Part shown: positions 19,605 through 27,812 of the stretch, piece after piece
Numbering within the stretch: the stretch's first letter is position 1
Layout of the letters: each line of letters opens with the position of its first letter
Assembly (NCBI RefSeq): GCF_002210295.1
Contig: NZ_MWQH01000001.1
Location: 744,001 to 808,000, forward strand
From: Fibrobacter sp. UWB5
GTDB lineage: Bacteria > Fibrobacterota > Fibrobacteria > Fibrobacterales > Fibrobacteraceae
Direction: 5' to 3'
Length of the DNA stretch: 64,000 bases
Translations under genes and position numbers: made by a program
The notes under the pieces: model-generated
Database searches by the model: none
Seen by the model: only the letters and a program-made list of their open reading frames with translations
What the model was told of the DNA's origin: nothing

Positions 19605-22138
19605 TAAAAAAGATTGGGGTGCGTCCCTTAGTTGGTATTCTGTTTTTTGTTTTGATACTCCTTTTAGTTGGAGTTTTGCTGCGTGTCAAGTTTTCGAACC
19701 TGTTTGATAACTATGTCGAAAAGCAAGTGGCTTACCAAGCCGAAAGCTATGCCGCCGCGGCAGGAGAAAGGCTTGATCTTGAATTGAAATCTCTGGCAGG
19801 AATTTCTTCGGGGATTTCTGCGAATATGAGTCATTTTGAGCCGATGCTTGCAACGCTTGAAGACCCGAATGGCAATTATTACTATGGCATGATAGCCTTG
19901 AACGGTAAAATTGTCTATAGTGGCGATACGACTCATATCGATGCTTCGCATTTTAAGGGTATTTCGGAATCGTTCCATGGAGTAAAATCCATAAGCTATT
20001 CCAAGGGAATTGGCCTTATGTTTTCGGCTCCCGTGTACAGCGGGAAAAACATCAAGTATGTGCTGTTCCGCATGTACAAGGATGAGGCGATTGTAAAGAC
20101 CTTCGGCGTGCAGAGCTATGGAGGCCGTGGCTATGCTACCCTTAGAGACTCGAGGGATTCTATTATCATCAAGTCTTCGAATGATTCGCTTGGAACAGAT
20201 TTGCTGTGGGGAGAAGAAGGGTTCTTGGCGGTTCGCGATAAGCTGAGAGCTGGCTTGAATGTCTCCATTTCTGCAGCGACGCATTTGGATGTTCGTGGTG
20301 TGGAATACTATTACTTTATCGCTGAACTCAAGTTGCCGGGAGTTGCCTTGACGGGCGTAGTGCCCGAAAGAGAGGTGGCAGCTGAAAAAGATGATATTTC
20401 ATTCTTGATTATCTGGGTCTTTGGCCTTTTGATATTCATGTTTACAATTGCCATGCTCTATGTGGTGCTTTCTGAAAAGAAAGCCCGCGAAAACAAGGAG
20501 CTGCTTCGCGAAAAAGAAAATGCCGAAAGCGCAAGCAAGGCGAAGAGTGTTTTTCTTGCCAACATGAGCCATGAAATCCGTACGCCGATTAATGGAATCT
20601 TGGGCATGGATTCGATGCTCTTGAAGGAATGCAAAGATGAAAGCTTGCGTGATTACGCCTTGAATATTCAAAGTGCAGGCCAAACGTTGCTTTCTCTCAT
20701 TAACGATATTCTGGATATATCTAAAATCGAATCGGGCAAGATGGAAATTCTGCCTGTTACGTATAGCGTGTTTACGGTGCTGAACGACTGTTACAATATG
20801 GTGGCTTTCCGCGCTCACGACAAGAATCTGGAAATGAAGATGGATATCTCGCCGGATATTCCAAGAGCGCTGTTCGGTGACGAAGTCCGCATTAGGCAGG
20901 TGGTAAACAACTTGCTTTCGAATGCGGTCAAGTACACGAACGAAGGGACGGTCACGCTTTCCGTTTGGACAGAGAAAGTCGATGTTGACCCGATGCAAGG
21001 GGACAATACCAGTCGAGTGGACCTCTTTATTCAAGTGAAGGATACTGGCATCGGTATTCGCGAAAGGGACCGTGAAAAATTGTTCAGGGACTTTGTCCGC
21101 CTTGACGAGAAACGAAACCGCAATATCGAAGGGACGGGACTTGGCTTGAATTTGACCAAGCAGTTGGTTGATATGATGGGTGGCTTTATCAGCGTGGACA
21201 GCGTGTATGGCGAAGGCTCGACTTTTAAGGTTCACCTGAAACAACAGGTCAGCGACGAAACGCCCCTAGGTGATTTCGAAAAGCTTTATAAGCAACACGT
21301 GAACGTGGTGGATGCGGCGCACGAACGGTTCGAGGCGCCCAAGGCTAAAATCCTGGTGGTTGACGACGTGCAAATGAACCTGAAGGTGTTTGCGGGCCTC
21401 TTGAAGGATACCAAGATTCAAATCGACACGGCGATCAATGGCGCCGACGCTCTGGAACTCATTCAGAGCAAACGCTACGATGTCATTTTCTTGGATCACA
21501 TGATGCCGGTCATGGACGGTATCGAAGCATTCCGCCGCATGAAGAAACTGGAAAAGAATCCGAACGTCATTACGCCGGTGGTGATGCTTACGGCAAATGC
21601 CGTTTCTGATGCCCGGAATGGTTATATGGATGAAGGCTTCTCGGATTACATGGCTAAGCCGATTCGCGAAGAGGCCTTGCTGGCAACACTCAAGAAGTTC
21701 TTGTCGAAGGACTTGGTCAAGGTTCTGCATGAAGAAAAGAGTGAAGAGAAAAATTGCGATTCTGCAGAAGTCGTTGATGCAATGCCTCAGGTCGATTTGT
21801 CCGAAATGCTGGATACGGCAACGGGTCTTGCTTATTGCATGAACGACAAGAAATTTTATAAAGAAATGCTTGACGAATATGTAAAGAGCGAAAAGACTTC
21901 GGAACTGAAAGAATACTTTGAAAAAGGGGACTTTGAATATTACCGCATTACGGTACACTCCATAAAAAGCACTTCTCTTACAATCGGTGCGGTTAAAGTT
22001 TATGAAGACGCCAAGGCTCTGGAAATGGCCTGTAAAGAAGGCAACTTGGATTTCGTGAAACAGAACCATGAATTGTTCATGGAAGAATACAGGTCGCTTA
22101 TCCGGGGAATTCAGGTGGGTTGTTCCAATTTGGGATAG
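19601..22138 (+). CDS. Hybrid histidine kinase with Cache-like extracytoplasmic sensor
   Basis: The 845-residue protein has a transmembrane helix near residues 8-27, a ~240-residue extracytoplasmic region that resembles a double-Cache domain (GKIVYSGD, SAPVYSGKN), and a second helix near 267-290. The kinase core has His324 in [19 protein letters not shown] and GTGLGL. A receiver domain has Asp632 in [11 protein letters not shown] and a C-terminal Hpt domain has His786 in VHSIKS. From the coiled coil on, it is clearly homologous to the other hybrid kinase in the island; the sensory parts are unrelated. It starts in an ATGA overlap with the second BMP gene. A BMP protein docking on the Cache domain is an attractive but untested model. 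Confidence 0.92.
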   Translation: MIKKIGVRPLVGILFFVLILLLVGVLLRVKFSNLFDNYVEKQVAYQAESYAAAAGERLDLELKSLAGISSGISANMSHFEPMLATLEDPNGNYYYGMIALNGKIVYSGDTTHIDASHFKGISESFHGVKSISYSKGIGLMFSAPVYSGKNIKYVLFRMYKDEAIVKTFGVQSYGGRGYATLRDSRDSIIIKSSNDSLGTDLLWGEEGFLAVRDKLRAGLNVSISAATHLDVRGVEYYYFIAELKLPGVALTGVVPEREVAAEKDDISFLIIWVFGLLIFMFTIAMLYVVLSEKKARENKELLREKENAESASKAKSVFLANMSHEIRTPINGILGMDSMLLKECKDESLRDYALNIQSAGQTLLSLINDILDISKIESGKMEILPVTYSVFTVLNDCYNMVAFRAHDKNLEMKMDISPDIPRALFGDEVRIRQVVNNLLSNAVKYTNEGTVTLSVWTEKVDVDPMQGDNTSRVDLFIQVKDTGIGIRERDREKLFRDFVRLDEKRNRNIEGTGLGLNLTKQLVDMMGGFISVDSVYGEGSTFKVHLKQQVSDETPLGDFEKLYKQHVNVVDAAHERFEAPKAKILVVDDVQMNLKVFAGLLKDTKIQIDTAINGADALELIQSKRYDVIFLDHMMPVMDGIEAFRRMKKLEKNPNVITPVVMLTANAVSDARNGYMDEGFSDYMAKPIREEALLATLKKFLSKDLVKVLHEEKSEEKNCDSAEVVDAMPQVDLSEMLDTATGLAYCMNDKKFYKEMLDEYVKSEKTSELKEYFEKGDFEYYRITVHSIKSTSLTIGAVKVYEDAKALEMACKEGNLDFVKQNHELFMEEYRSLIRGIQVGCSNLG

Positions 22139-22156
22139 GGGACGCAACTTCTGTAC

Positions 22157-22187
22157 TTGCAAAAACGAATTTGTAGAGTTAAATTTC
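22157..22187 (+). promoter_or_regulatory. Candidate promoter of the GH11 xylanase (TTG-N20-TAnnTTT)
   Basis: TTG at 22157-22159 is separated by exactly 20 bp from TAAATTTC at 22180-22187, 19 bp before the ATG. The arrangement matches the Bacteroidetes -33/-7 promoter. Confidence 0.5.
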
Positions 22188-22206
22188 GTACAAAAGGAAG
22201 GTGTAT

Positions 22207-23214
22207 ATGAGAAAAATCCTCTATTTCGGCTTAATCGCCGCTTGTTCCCTGACCGCAAATGCTTTTGCTCAGGATTTCTGTAATACTGCCGCGCACAGCG
22301 GTTCCAAGGAGGAAGTCACCTCGAATAAGGTGGGTTCGTTCGACAACGGTATCGGTTACGAACTCTGGAACGAAGGCGGTAACGGTGGTTCCGCAACGTT
22401 CTATGATGATGGTTCCTTCAATTGTAAGATGACTGGCGCCAAGGACTATCTGTGCCGTGCCGGTCTTTCTTTCAATAGCGATAAGACTCACGAGGAACTT
22501 GGCCACATGAAGGCTGATTTCAAGTTGGTCAAGGGTAATCTTTCCGGAATCGATTATTCCTACATCGGCATTTACGGTTGGACCCGTGAACCCTTGGTGG
22601 AATGGTACATTGTGGATAACACCGGTAGCCAGTATATGCCGGGCGACTGGGTTGCCCAGGGCTCTTCTGCAAAGAATCATGGCGTGTTTGAAATCGATGG
22701 CGCCCAGTATACGGTTTACGAAGGTGACCGTACCTCTTATTCCATCGATGGTGACAATAAATACTTCAAACAGTATTTTAGCGTGCGTAAGAGTAAGCGC
22801 GATTGCGGTACCATTGACATTACCGCCCATTTCAAAAAGTGGGAAGAATTGGGCATGAAGATGGGCAAGATGCACGAAGCCAAGATCCTTGGCGAAGCCG
22901 GAAGCACTTCGGGTCCGAATGCCAAGGGCGAATACGATTTTCCCTATGCCAAGGTCTATATCGAAGGGGCGGAACAGTCCAGCTCTTCCGAAGAAGTTAT
23001 CGAATCTAGTAGCTCGACCGAGGCTATCAAGAGCATTCGTTCTATGACTGTCGGTAGCAATACATCGCTCGTGTTTGACGCCCAGGGCAAGTTCCTCGGT
23101 TCTGTCGATGCTGCTGACGCAGAATCCCTGAATGCAGCGATCAAGGCCAAGTACAATTCTGGCGTTTATATGGTAAAGCAGGGCCGCGCTGTCCGTAGCA
23201 TCTCGGTGAAGTAA
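22207..23214 (+). CDS. Secreted GH11 endo-1,4-beta-xylanase with T9SS tail
   Basis: The 335-residue protein begins with a signal peptide ending at AFAQ. The start is the ATG 6 nt after AAGGAAGG; a GTG two codons upstream is less likely. The GH11 jelly-roll spans about residues 30-240. Typical features are GGNGGSATFYDDGSF, the nucleophile Glu132 in PLVEWYIVDN, and the acid/base Glu230 in KILGEAGS. YIGIYGWTREPLVEWY is diagnostic of the family. A short Ser-rich linker leads to a ~60-residue T9SS-like tail (GVYMVKQGRAVRSISVK). It should cleave xylan outside the cell. It follows the sensory island by 68 bp and seems to have its own promoter, so co-regulation with the island is uncertain. A strong terminator follows. 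Confidence 0.95.
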   Translation: MRKILYFGLIAACSLTANAFAQDFCNTAAHSGSKEEVTSNKVGSFDNGIGYELWNEGGNGGSATFYDDGSFNCKMTGAKDYLCRAGLSFNSDKTHEELGHMKADFKLVKGNLSGIDYSYIGIYGWTREPLVEWYIVDNTGSQYMPGDWVAQGSSAKNHGVFEIDGAQYTVYEGDRTSYSIDGDNKYFKQYFSVRKSKRDCGTIDITAHFKKWEELGMKMGKMHEAKILGEAGSTSGPNAKGEYDFPYAKVYIEGAEQSSSSEEVIESSSSTEAIKSIRSMTVGSNTSLVFDAQGKFLGSVDAADAESLNAAIKAKYNSGVYMVKQGRAVRSISVK

Positions 23215-23240
23215 TCCGGTTTGCTGCAAAGCGAAAATTT

Positions 23241-23267
23241 AAGCCTCTCCTTCGGGAGAGGCTTTTT
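23241..23267 (+). terminator. Rho-independent terminator after the xylanase gene
   Basis: A 9-bp GC-rich stem (AGCCTCTCC with GGAGAGGCT) with a TTCG tetraloop is followed by TTTTT. It also lies just beyond the 3' end of the convergent ybaK gene. Confidence 0.92.
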
Positions 23268-23275
23268 AGTTTAAT

Positions 23276-23776
23276 TTAATCTTGCGGGGCTTCGGGCGGG
23301 ACTCGCGCGATCACGCCCACGGTGGCGCGTGTCGCCTTCACAAGGTCGGCGGGTGCAACTTTCAGTTGCAAGCCGCGCTCGCCAGCACTCACGTAAATGT
23401 ACGGGAAATTCATTGCCGTTTCGTGAATGAAAATCGGGAAGTTCTTCTTGAGCCCGAGCGGACTGCAACCGCCGCGAATGTAGCCGGTCAGCGGCGTCAG
23501 ATCTTTAAGCGGGACGGTGTCGATCTTCTTGTTGCCACTCACCTTGGCGGCGCCCTTCAAGTCCACTTCAAGATTGCCCGGCACCACGCACACGAGGTAG
23601 CCGATCTTGTCGCCGTGAACGAGGATCGTCTTGAAAACTTGATTGATGTCTTCGCCGAGACTGTCGGCCACATGCTGCGCGCCCAGGTCGTTTTCGTCGA
23701 CCTTGTAGGGGATGAGCTCGTAAGAAATTTTCTGGCGGTCTAGAATTCGCGCCGCATTCGTCTTCTTGATTTCCAT
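23276..23776 (-). CDS. ybaK: YbaK/EbsC-family Cys-tRNA(Pro) deacylase
   Basis: The 166-residue protein matches the YbaK family from end to end: TNAARILDRQKISYEL at the N-terminus, then VFKTILVHGD, VVPGNLEVDLK and GYIRGGCSPLGLKK. These enzymes hydrolyse mischarged Cys-tRNA(Pro) in the cytoplasm. The start was set at MEIKKTNAAR because AAGGA lies upstream at normal spacing and homologues start here; a longer reading would add 16 unrelated residues. A TATATTTG box lies ~18 bp upstream of the ATG on the same strand. It lies downstream of glgP on the same strand but is separated by ~300 bp full of hairpins, so it is probably a separate unit. Confidence 0.93.
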   Translation of the reverse strand: MEIKKTNAARILDRQKISYELIPYKVDENDLGAQHVADSLGEDINQVFKTILVHGDKIGYLVCVVPGNLEVDLKGAAKVSGNKKIDTVPLKDLTPLTGYIRGGCSPLGLKKNFPIFIHETAMNFPYIYVSAGERGLQLKVAPADLVKATRATVGVIARVPPEAPQD

Positions 23777-24005
23777 AAAAATATCCTTTGGCCCAAATAT
23801 AATATCGTGAGCCATAAGCGGCACGGCGTAAGCGTGCCGTGATGGCGACCTTTGACCACTTAGTGCTTTTATACGATACTTGGTGCTTTAGCACCTTAGT
23901 AGAGTTATCCTCTTTGGGGAAGCACTTACGTGGGTATGGCCACCTTTAGGTGGTAGCGAGGCGATATCACATTTTATAATTGCAATAGAGCCGAGCGGTC
24001 ATATA

Positions 24006-24033
24006 AGAAAGGTCGCGATGGAAATCGCGACCT
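24006..24033 (-). terminator. Candidate terminator of glgP
   Basis: A perfect 10-bp stem (AGGTCGCGAT with ATCGCGACCT) with a 4-nt loop is followed on the minus strand by TTCTTATAT. It lies about 50 bp after the glgP stop. The T-run is weak, so termination strength is uncertain. Confidence 0.5.
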
Positions 24034-24045
24034 AATCTCTCGTCT
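24032..24045. repeat. 14-bp direct repeat, copy 1
   Basis: CTAATCTCTCGTCT differs from the second copy at 24069-24082 by one base. The pair flanks the GAACGC/GCGTTC hairpin. Confidence 0.6.
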
Positions 24046-24068
24046 GTAGCGAACGCAGTTAGCGTTCT

Positions 24069-24082
24069 CTAGTCTCTCGTCT
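24069..24082. repeat. 14-bp direct repeat, copy 2
   Basis: CTAGTCTCTCGTCT lies 3 bp from the glgP stop codon and matches copy 1 at 13 of 14 positions. Confidence 0.6.
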
Positions 24083-24085
24083 AAA

Positions 24086-26560
24086 CTACAGCTTGATGCT
24101 GCAGCCCTTGGCGTTCCAGATTTCTTCGGCGTACTGCTTGATGGTACGGTCGGAGCTGAACTTGCCCATGCGAGCGACGTTCAGGATAGCCTTTTCTGCC
24201 CAAGTCTTCTTGTCCAAGTATTCCTCGGCGACCTTCTTCTGCATGTCAATGTAGCTGCGGAAGTCTGCGCAGAGCAGGTAGGTGTCGTTGGTGAGGAGCT
24301 TTTCGGCAATGTGCTTGAACAGGTCCGGACGATCCGGGCTGAAGAAGCCAGAAGCGATCAGGTCGATCACGCGGCGGAGATCGTCGTCGTGTTCGTAGAA
24401 GTCGCGCGGACGGTAGCCCTTGGCGAGCAGGTCGGTGACTTCTTCCACGGTGAGGCCGAAGATGAAGATGTTGTCGTCGCCGACTTCTTCCTTCATTTCG
24501 ACGTTAGCGCCGTCGAGCGTGCCGATGGTGAGTGCACCGTTCAAGGCGAACTTCATGTTACCGGTACCAGAGGCTTCGGTGCCTGCGGTCGAAATCTGTT
24601 CGGAGAGGTCTGCGGCCGGAATAATCTTTTCGGCGAAAGACACGCGGTAGTTTTCGAGGAATACCATCTTGAGCTTGCCCTTGCAGACCGGGTCGGCGTC
24701 GATGATTGCGGCCACGGCGTTGGCGAGTCGGATGATCTGCTTTGCCATCCAGTAACCCGGAGCGGCCTTACCACCGATCATGATGGTACGCGGCATGATT
24801 TCCTTGCCGTCCTTCAGCTGGATGTACAGGTGAATGGCATGCAGAATGTTCAGGAGCTGGCGCTTGTATTCGTGGATACGCTTGACCTGCACGTCGAAGA
24901 ACGTGTTCACGTCGACATCGACGCCCTGCGTTGCCTTGAGGTACTTGGCGAGGCGTTCCTTGTTCTGCTTCTTGACAGCCATGAATTCCTTCTGGAACTT
25001 GGCGTCCTTTGCAAACTTTTCGAGTTTCTTGAGTTCGTCGAGATCCTTGACCCAACCTTCGCCGATCTTGGAGGTGATGAGTTCGGACATAGCCGGGTTA
25101 GCCTTGCGGACCCAGCGGCGCGGCGTCACGCCGTTCGTCTTGTTGTTGAACTTTTCAGGCCACAGTTCGTAGAAGTCCTTGAAGAGCGTGGTCTTCAGGA
25201 GGTCGGAGTGGAGTGCTGCCACACCGTTCACGGCGAACGAACCCACGATGGAGAGGTAAGCCATGCGGACCATCTTGCAGCCGCCTTCTTCGATGAGGCT
25301 CATGCGGGCGAGGCGAGCATTGTCGCCGGGCCACTTGAGGGACACCTGACGGAGGAAGCGTGCGTTGATTTCGTAAATGATCTGGAGGTGACGCGGCAGG
25401 AGCTTTTCGAAGAGGCTGACCGGCCACTTTTCAAGAGCTTCGGGCATCAAGGTGTGGTTCGTGTAGGCAAACGTGTGCGTCACGATTTCCCATGCATCGT
25501 CCCATTCCAGGTTTTCTTCGTCCAAGAGGATACGCATCATTTCGGCGATAGAGATGGCCGGGTGCGTGTCGTTCAACTGAATGGCGACCTTTTCAGGGAA
25601 CACCTTCCATTCACCTTCGTGGAGCTTCTTGAAGCGGCGGATGATGTCCTGCAGAGAGGCGGAGCAGAGGAAGTACTGCTGCTTGAGGCGCAGTTCCTTA
25701 CCGTTCATGGAAGCGTCGTTCGGGTAGAGCACCTTGGAAATGGTTTCGGAAAGTTCCATGTCCTGCACAGCGGCGATGTAGTCACCGTTGTTGAAGTAGC
25801 TGAGGCCGAAGTCGTCGGTGGACTTGGCGCTCCAGAGGCGCAGGTTGTTCACGGTGTTGTTCTTGTAACCCGGAATCGGAGTGTCATAGGGGAGAGCGAG
25901 CACGTAGTCCTTGGTTTCCCAACGGTTGCGGAGCTTGCCCTTTTCGTCCATCCAGCTGACCACGTAGCCGTACATGGGCACCTTGACTTCGTTCGACGGA
26001 CGGGCGATTTCCCACGGGTTGGTGAGACGCAGCCAGTTATCCGGCTGTTCTTCCTGTTCGCCGTTCACGATCTTCTGGCTGAACATACCGTATTCATAAC
26101 GGATGCCCATACCGGTAGCCGGGAGTTCGAGCGTTGCCATGGAATCGAGGAAGCATGCGGCCAAGCGGCCGAGGCCACCGTTACCGAGGCCGGCGTCGAC
26201 TTCCTGTTCGCGGAGTTCTTCGAGGGTCATGCCGAGTTCGTCAAGAGCTTCGGTCACGGCGCTTTCGACGTCGAGGTTCAGCACGGAGTTGCCGAGGGTA
26301 CGGCCAATCAAAAATTCGAGGGACAGGTAATAGACGCGCTTCACGTCTTTCTGGTAGTAGGTTTCCTGGGTCTTGATCCAGCGGTCAACCAAGCGGTCGC
26401 GTACGGCGTAAGCGACGGCTAGGAACTTTTCGTGGTCCGTCACGGTCGCGCTGTTACGGGCGAGCGTGTGGTGAATGTGGTCGGTGAATGCTTTGCGGAA
26501 AGATTCGGCATCGTTTCCGAGCACGGTCACTTCTTCAGCTTTTTTGAATGATTTTGCCAT
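24086..26560 (-). CDS. glgP: Glycogen/starch/alpha-glucan phosphorylase
   Basis: The 824-residue protein is full length for the family. It releases glucose-1-phosphate from alpha-1,4-glucan with pyridoxal phosphate. The PLP-binding Lys is Lys670 in GTGNMKFALNG, inside the family signature EASGTGNMKF...GTLDGAN. Other hallmarks are YYLSLEFLIGRTLGN, DAGLGNGGLGRLAACFLDS, VFPEKVAIQLNDTHP and NGVTPRRW. Fibrobacter species store glycogen and ferment it, so this is a central enzyme here. It is monocistronic by context: histidine-phosphatase gene divergent upstream, hairpin cluster downstream. The start is the only good ATG; no strong ribosome-binding site is visible. Confidence 0.98.
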   Translation of the reverse strand: MAKSFKKAEEVTVLGNDAESFRKAFTDHIHHTLARNSATVTDHEKFLAVAYAVRDRLVDRWIKTQETYYQKDVKRVYYLSLEFLIGRTLGNSVLNLDVESAVTEALDELGMTLEELREQEVDAGLGNGGLGRLAACFLDSMATLELPATGMGIRYEYGMFSQKIVNGEQEEQPDNWLRLTNPWEIARPSNEVKVPMYGYVVSWMDEKGKLRNRWETKDYVLALPYDTPIPGYKNNTVNNLRLWSAKSTDDFGLSYFNNGDYIAAVQDMELSETISKVLYPNDASMNGKELRLKQQYFLCSASLQDIIRRFKKLHEGEWKVFPEKVAIQLNDTHPAISIAEMMRILLDEENLEWDDAWEIVTHTFAYTNHTLMPEALEKWPVSLFEKLLPRHLQIIYEINARFLRQVSLKWPGDNARLARMSLIEEGGCKMVRMAYLSIVGSFAVNGVAALHSDLLKTTLFKDFYELWPEKFNNKTNGVTPRRWVRKANPAMSELITSKIGEGWVKDLDELKKLEKFAKDAKFQKEFMAVKKQNKERLAKYLKATQGVDVDVNTFFDVQVKRIHEYKRQLLNILHAIHLYIQLKDGKEIMPRTIMIGGKAAPGYWMAKQIIRLANAVAAIIDADPVCKGKLKMVFLENYRVSFAEKIIPAADLSEQISTAGTEASGTGNMKFALNGALTIGTLDGANVEMKEEVGDDNIFIFGLTVEEVTDLLAKGYRPRDFYEHDDDLRRVIDLIASGFFSPDRPDLFKHIAEKLLTNDTYLLCADFRSYIDMQKKVAEEYLDKKTWAEKAILNVARMGKFSSDRTIKQYAEEIWNAKGCSIKL

Positions 26561-26680
26561 AAGACAATCCCATGGGTTAGGTTTAAAATTATACGTCGTT
26601 AAGTTTAGAAATATTTACGGGTTTTGTGCGGAGCAAATAGTTAAATTAGGGGGATAGATAATAAACCAGAGGAAAAAACG

Positions 26681-27805
26681 ATGAATATGAAAAAGTTTGT
26701 AGCCCGCAAGGCTTTCCCCGTGATTTGCGCCGCTTTTATTTCTGTTGTTATTGCTGGCTGTGGTGACGATTCTTCCAATTCGACTCCGGCTTCTCCCGAA
26801 ACGACGAATCCGGTGGTGACTCCGACTGATTCGTCCACGATAACTCCTGTTACAGATCCTGTAACGGATCCGGCTACAACTCCGACGGACCCGACCGTAA
26901 CGGACCCCTCGACTGATCCGGCTACCAATCCGGAAAACCCGGGGCAGGATCCGGTGGTAACCGACCCGACAGACCCTGTTACCAACCCTCCGGCAGATAC
27001 GACTGTCAATCCGTCTACTCCGACGGATCCTACCATGACGGCCGCCGGTTTCTACCGTGACCCCGCCGCAGCCGGTTTGGTTCTCGCTCCCGATACCAAC
27101 GGATTCTACGATGTGGGCGATATCTACAAGGCTGTCCCTGCCGATGCCAAGATTGTCTACGTGCTGCGCCATGCCGAACGTGAATCGGGCCTGGGCAAAG
27201 AATCTCCTCTGACCGAAGTCGGCCTTCAGCAGGCACTTGATGTGGGCGCAAAGCTCAAGAGCGATGAATCGTTCTATTACGGCGCTACCGATTTCTTGCG
27301 CACCCAAACGACCGCTGCAAAGATTGCAGAGGGCCGTGGCGAAACCACTGAAGTGGTGACGATGGAAGAAATTAACGGTGGGTATTTCTTGACGGTTCCT
27401 TCGGATTCCTTGGATGCCATGGTGTCCAAGCGTGGAGGCTCCTTCAAGTATGTGGCCATGTGGTGCTATGAACAGCCGTTCCCGACTCTTCTGGTGAACT
27501 TGGGCCTTCCGGGTTATTTCTATGACCTCATGGAACGTGGCGACCAGTTCGTGAACGAAGTGGTTCTTGCCAACCTGCCTTACTGGAAGCGCGTGAACGT
27601 GTTGATTACCCACGACTTGCTCACGGAACCGTTGGCTGTCTATGCTTCTAACCGTACGGTTGACCTCAAGACGTATGAATCCTATCGCTGGATTAACTAC
27701 ATCGCCGGCGTCACGGTGATTGTCACTGCAGACAACAAGGTTGTGGTGTTGCCTACGCGCGGTGTGGAACGCGGCTTCCTGAATACCAGAGATATGGTCA
27801 AGTAA
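26681..27805 (+). CDS. Histidine-phosphatase superfamily lipoprotein with Thr/Pro/Asp-rich linker
   Basis: The 374-residue protein has a lipoprotein signal with lipobox Cys27 (VIAGC). Residues ~30-115 are a low-complexity stretch of TDP/TNP/TTP units that probably acts as a surface spacer. The C-terminal domain has the RHG-type motif YVLRHAERE, the LTEVGLQQA helix, FLRTQTTA and a second His in LITHDL, as in the phosphoglycerate-mutase-like histidine phosphatases. The substrate is unknown; phosphosugar or phytate-type activity is possible. AGAGGA precedes the ATG. The SDR gene starts 7 bp after the stop, suggesting an operon. Confidence 0.85.
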   Translation: MNMKKFVARKAFPVICAAFISVVIAGCGDDSSNSTPASPETTNPVVTPTDSSTITPVTDPVTDPATTPTDPTVTDPSTDPATNPENPGQDPVVTDPTDPVTNPPADTTVNPSTPTDPTMTAAGFYRDPAAAGLVLAPDTNGFYDVGDIYKAVPADAKIVYVLRHAERESGLGKESPLTEVGLQQALDVGAKLKSDESFYYGATDFLRTQTTAAKIAEGRGETTEVVTMEEINGGYFLTVPSDSLDAMVSKRGGSFKYVAMWCYEQPFPTLLVNLGLPGYFYDLMERGDQFVNEVVLANLPYWKRVNVLITHDLLTEPLAVYASNRTVDLKTYESYRWINYIAGVTVIVTADNKVVVLPTRGVERGFLNTRDMVK

Positions 27806-27812
27806 CTGTTCT

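Larger units (their letters stand above)
23777..24085. other. Intergenic hairpin cluster between glgP and ybaK
   Basis: This 309-bp gap has no credible gene. It holds five perfect inverted repeats: CGGCACG/CGTGCCG (23819-23839), GGTGC/GCACC (23882-23895), CCACCT/AGGTGG (23940-23953), a 10-bp stem (24010-24033) and GAACGC/GCGTTC (24051-24067). Two 14-bp direct repeats flank the last one. The minus-strand promoter box of ybaK (23794-23801) is at its left end. It may be a dispersed intergenic repeat or a set of transcript-end structures. Confidence 0.6.

Noticed and set aside
24311-26422. 703-codon open frame antisense to glgP
   Set aside because: glgP has full family motifs on the minus strand. 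The antisense product is a low-information Val/Glu/His-rich sequence with no recognisable domain.
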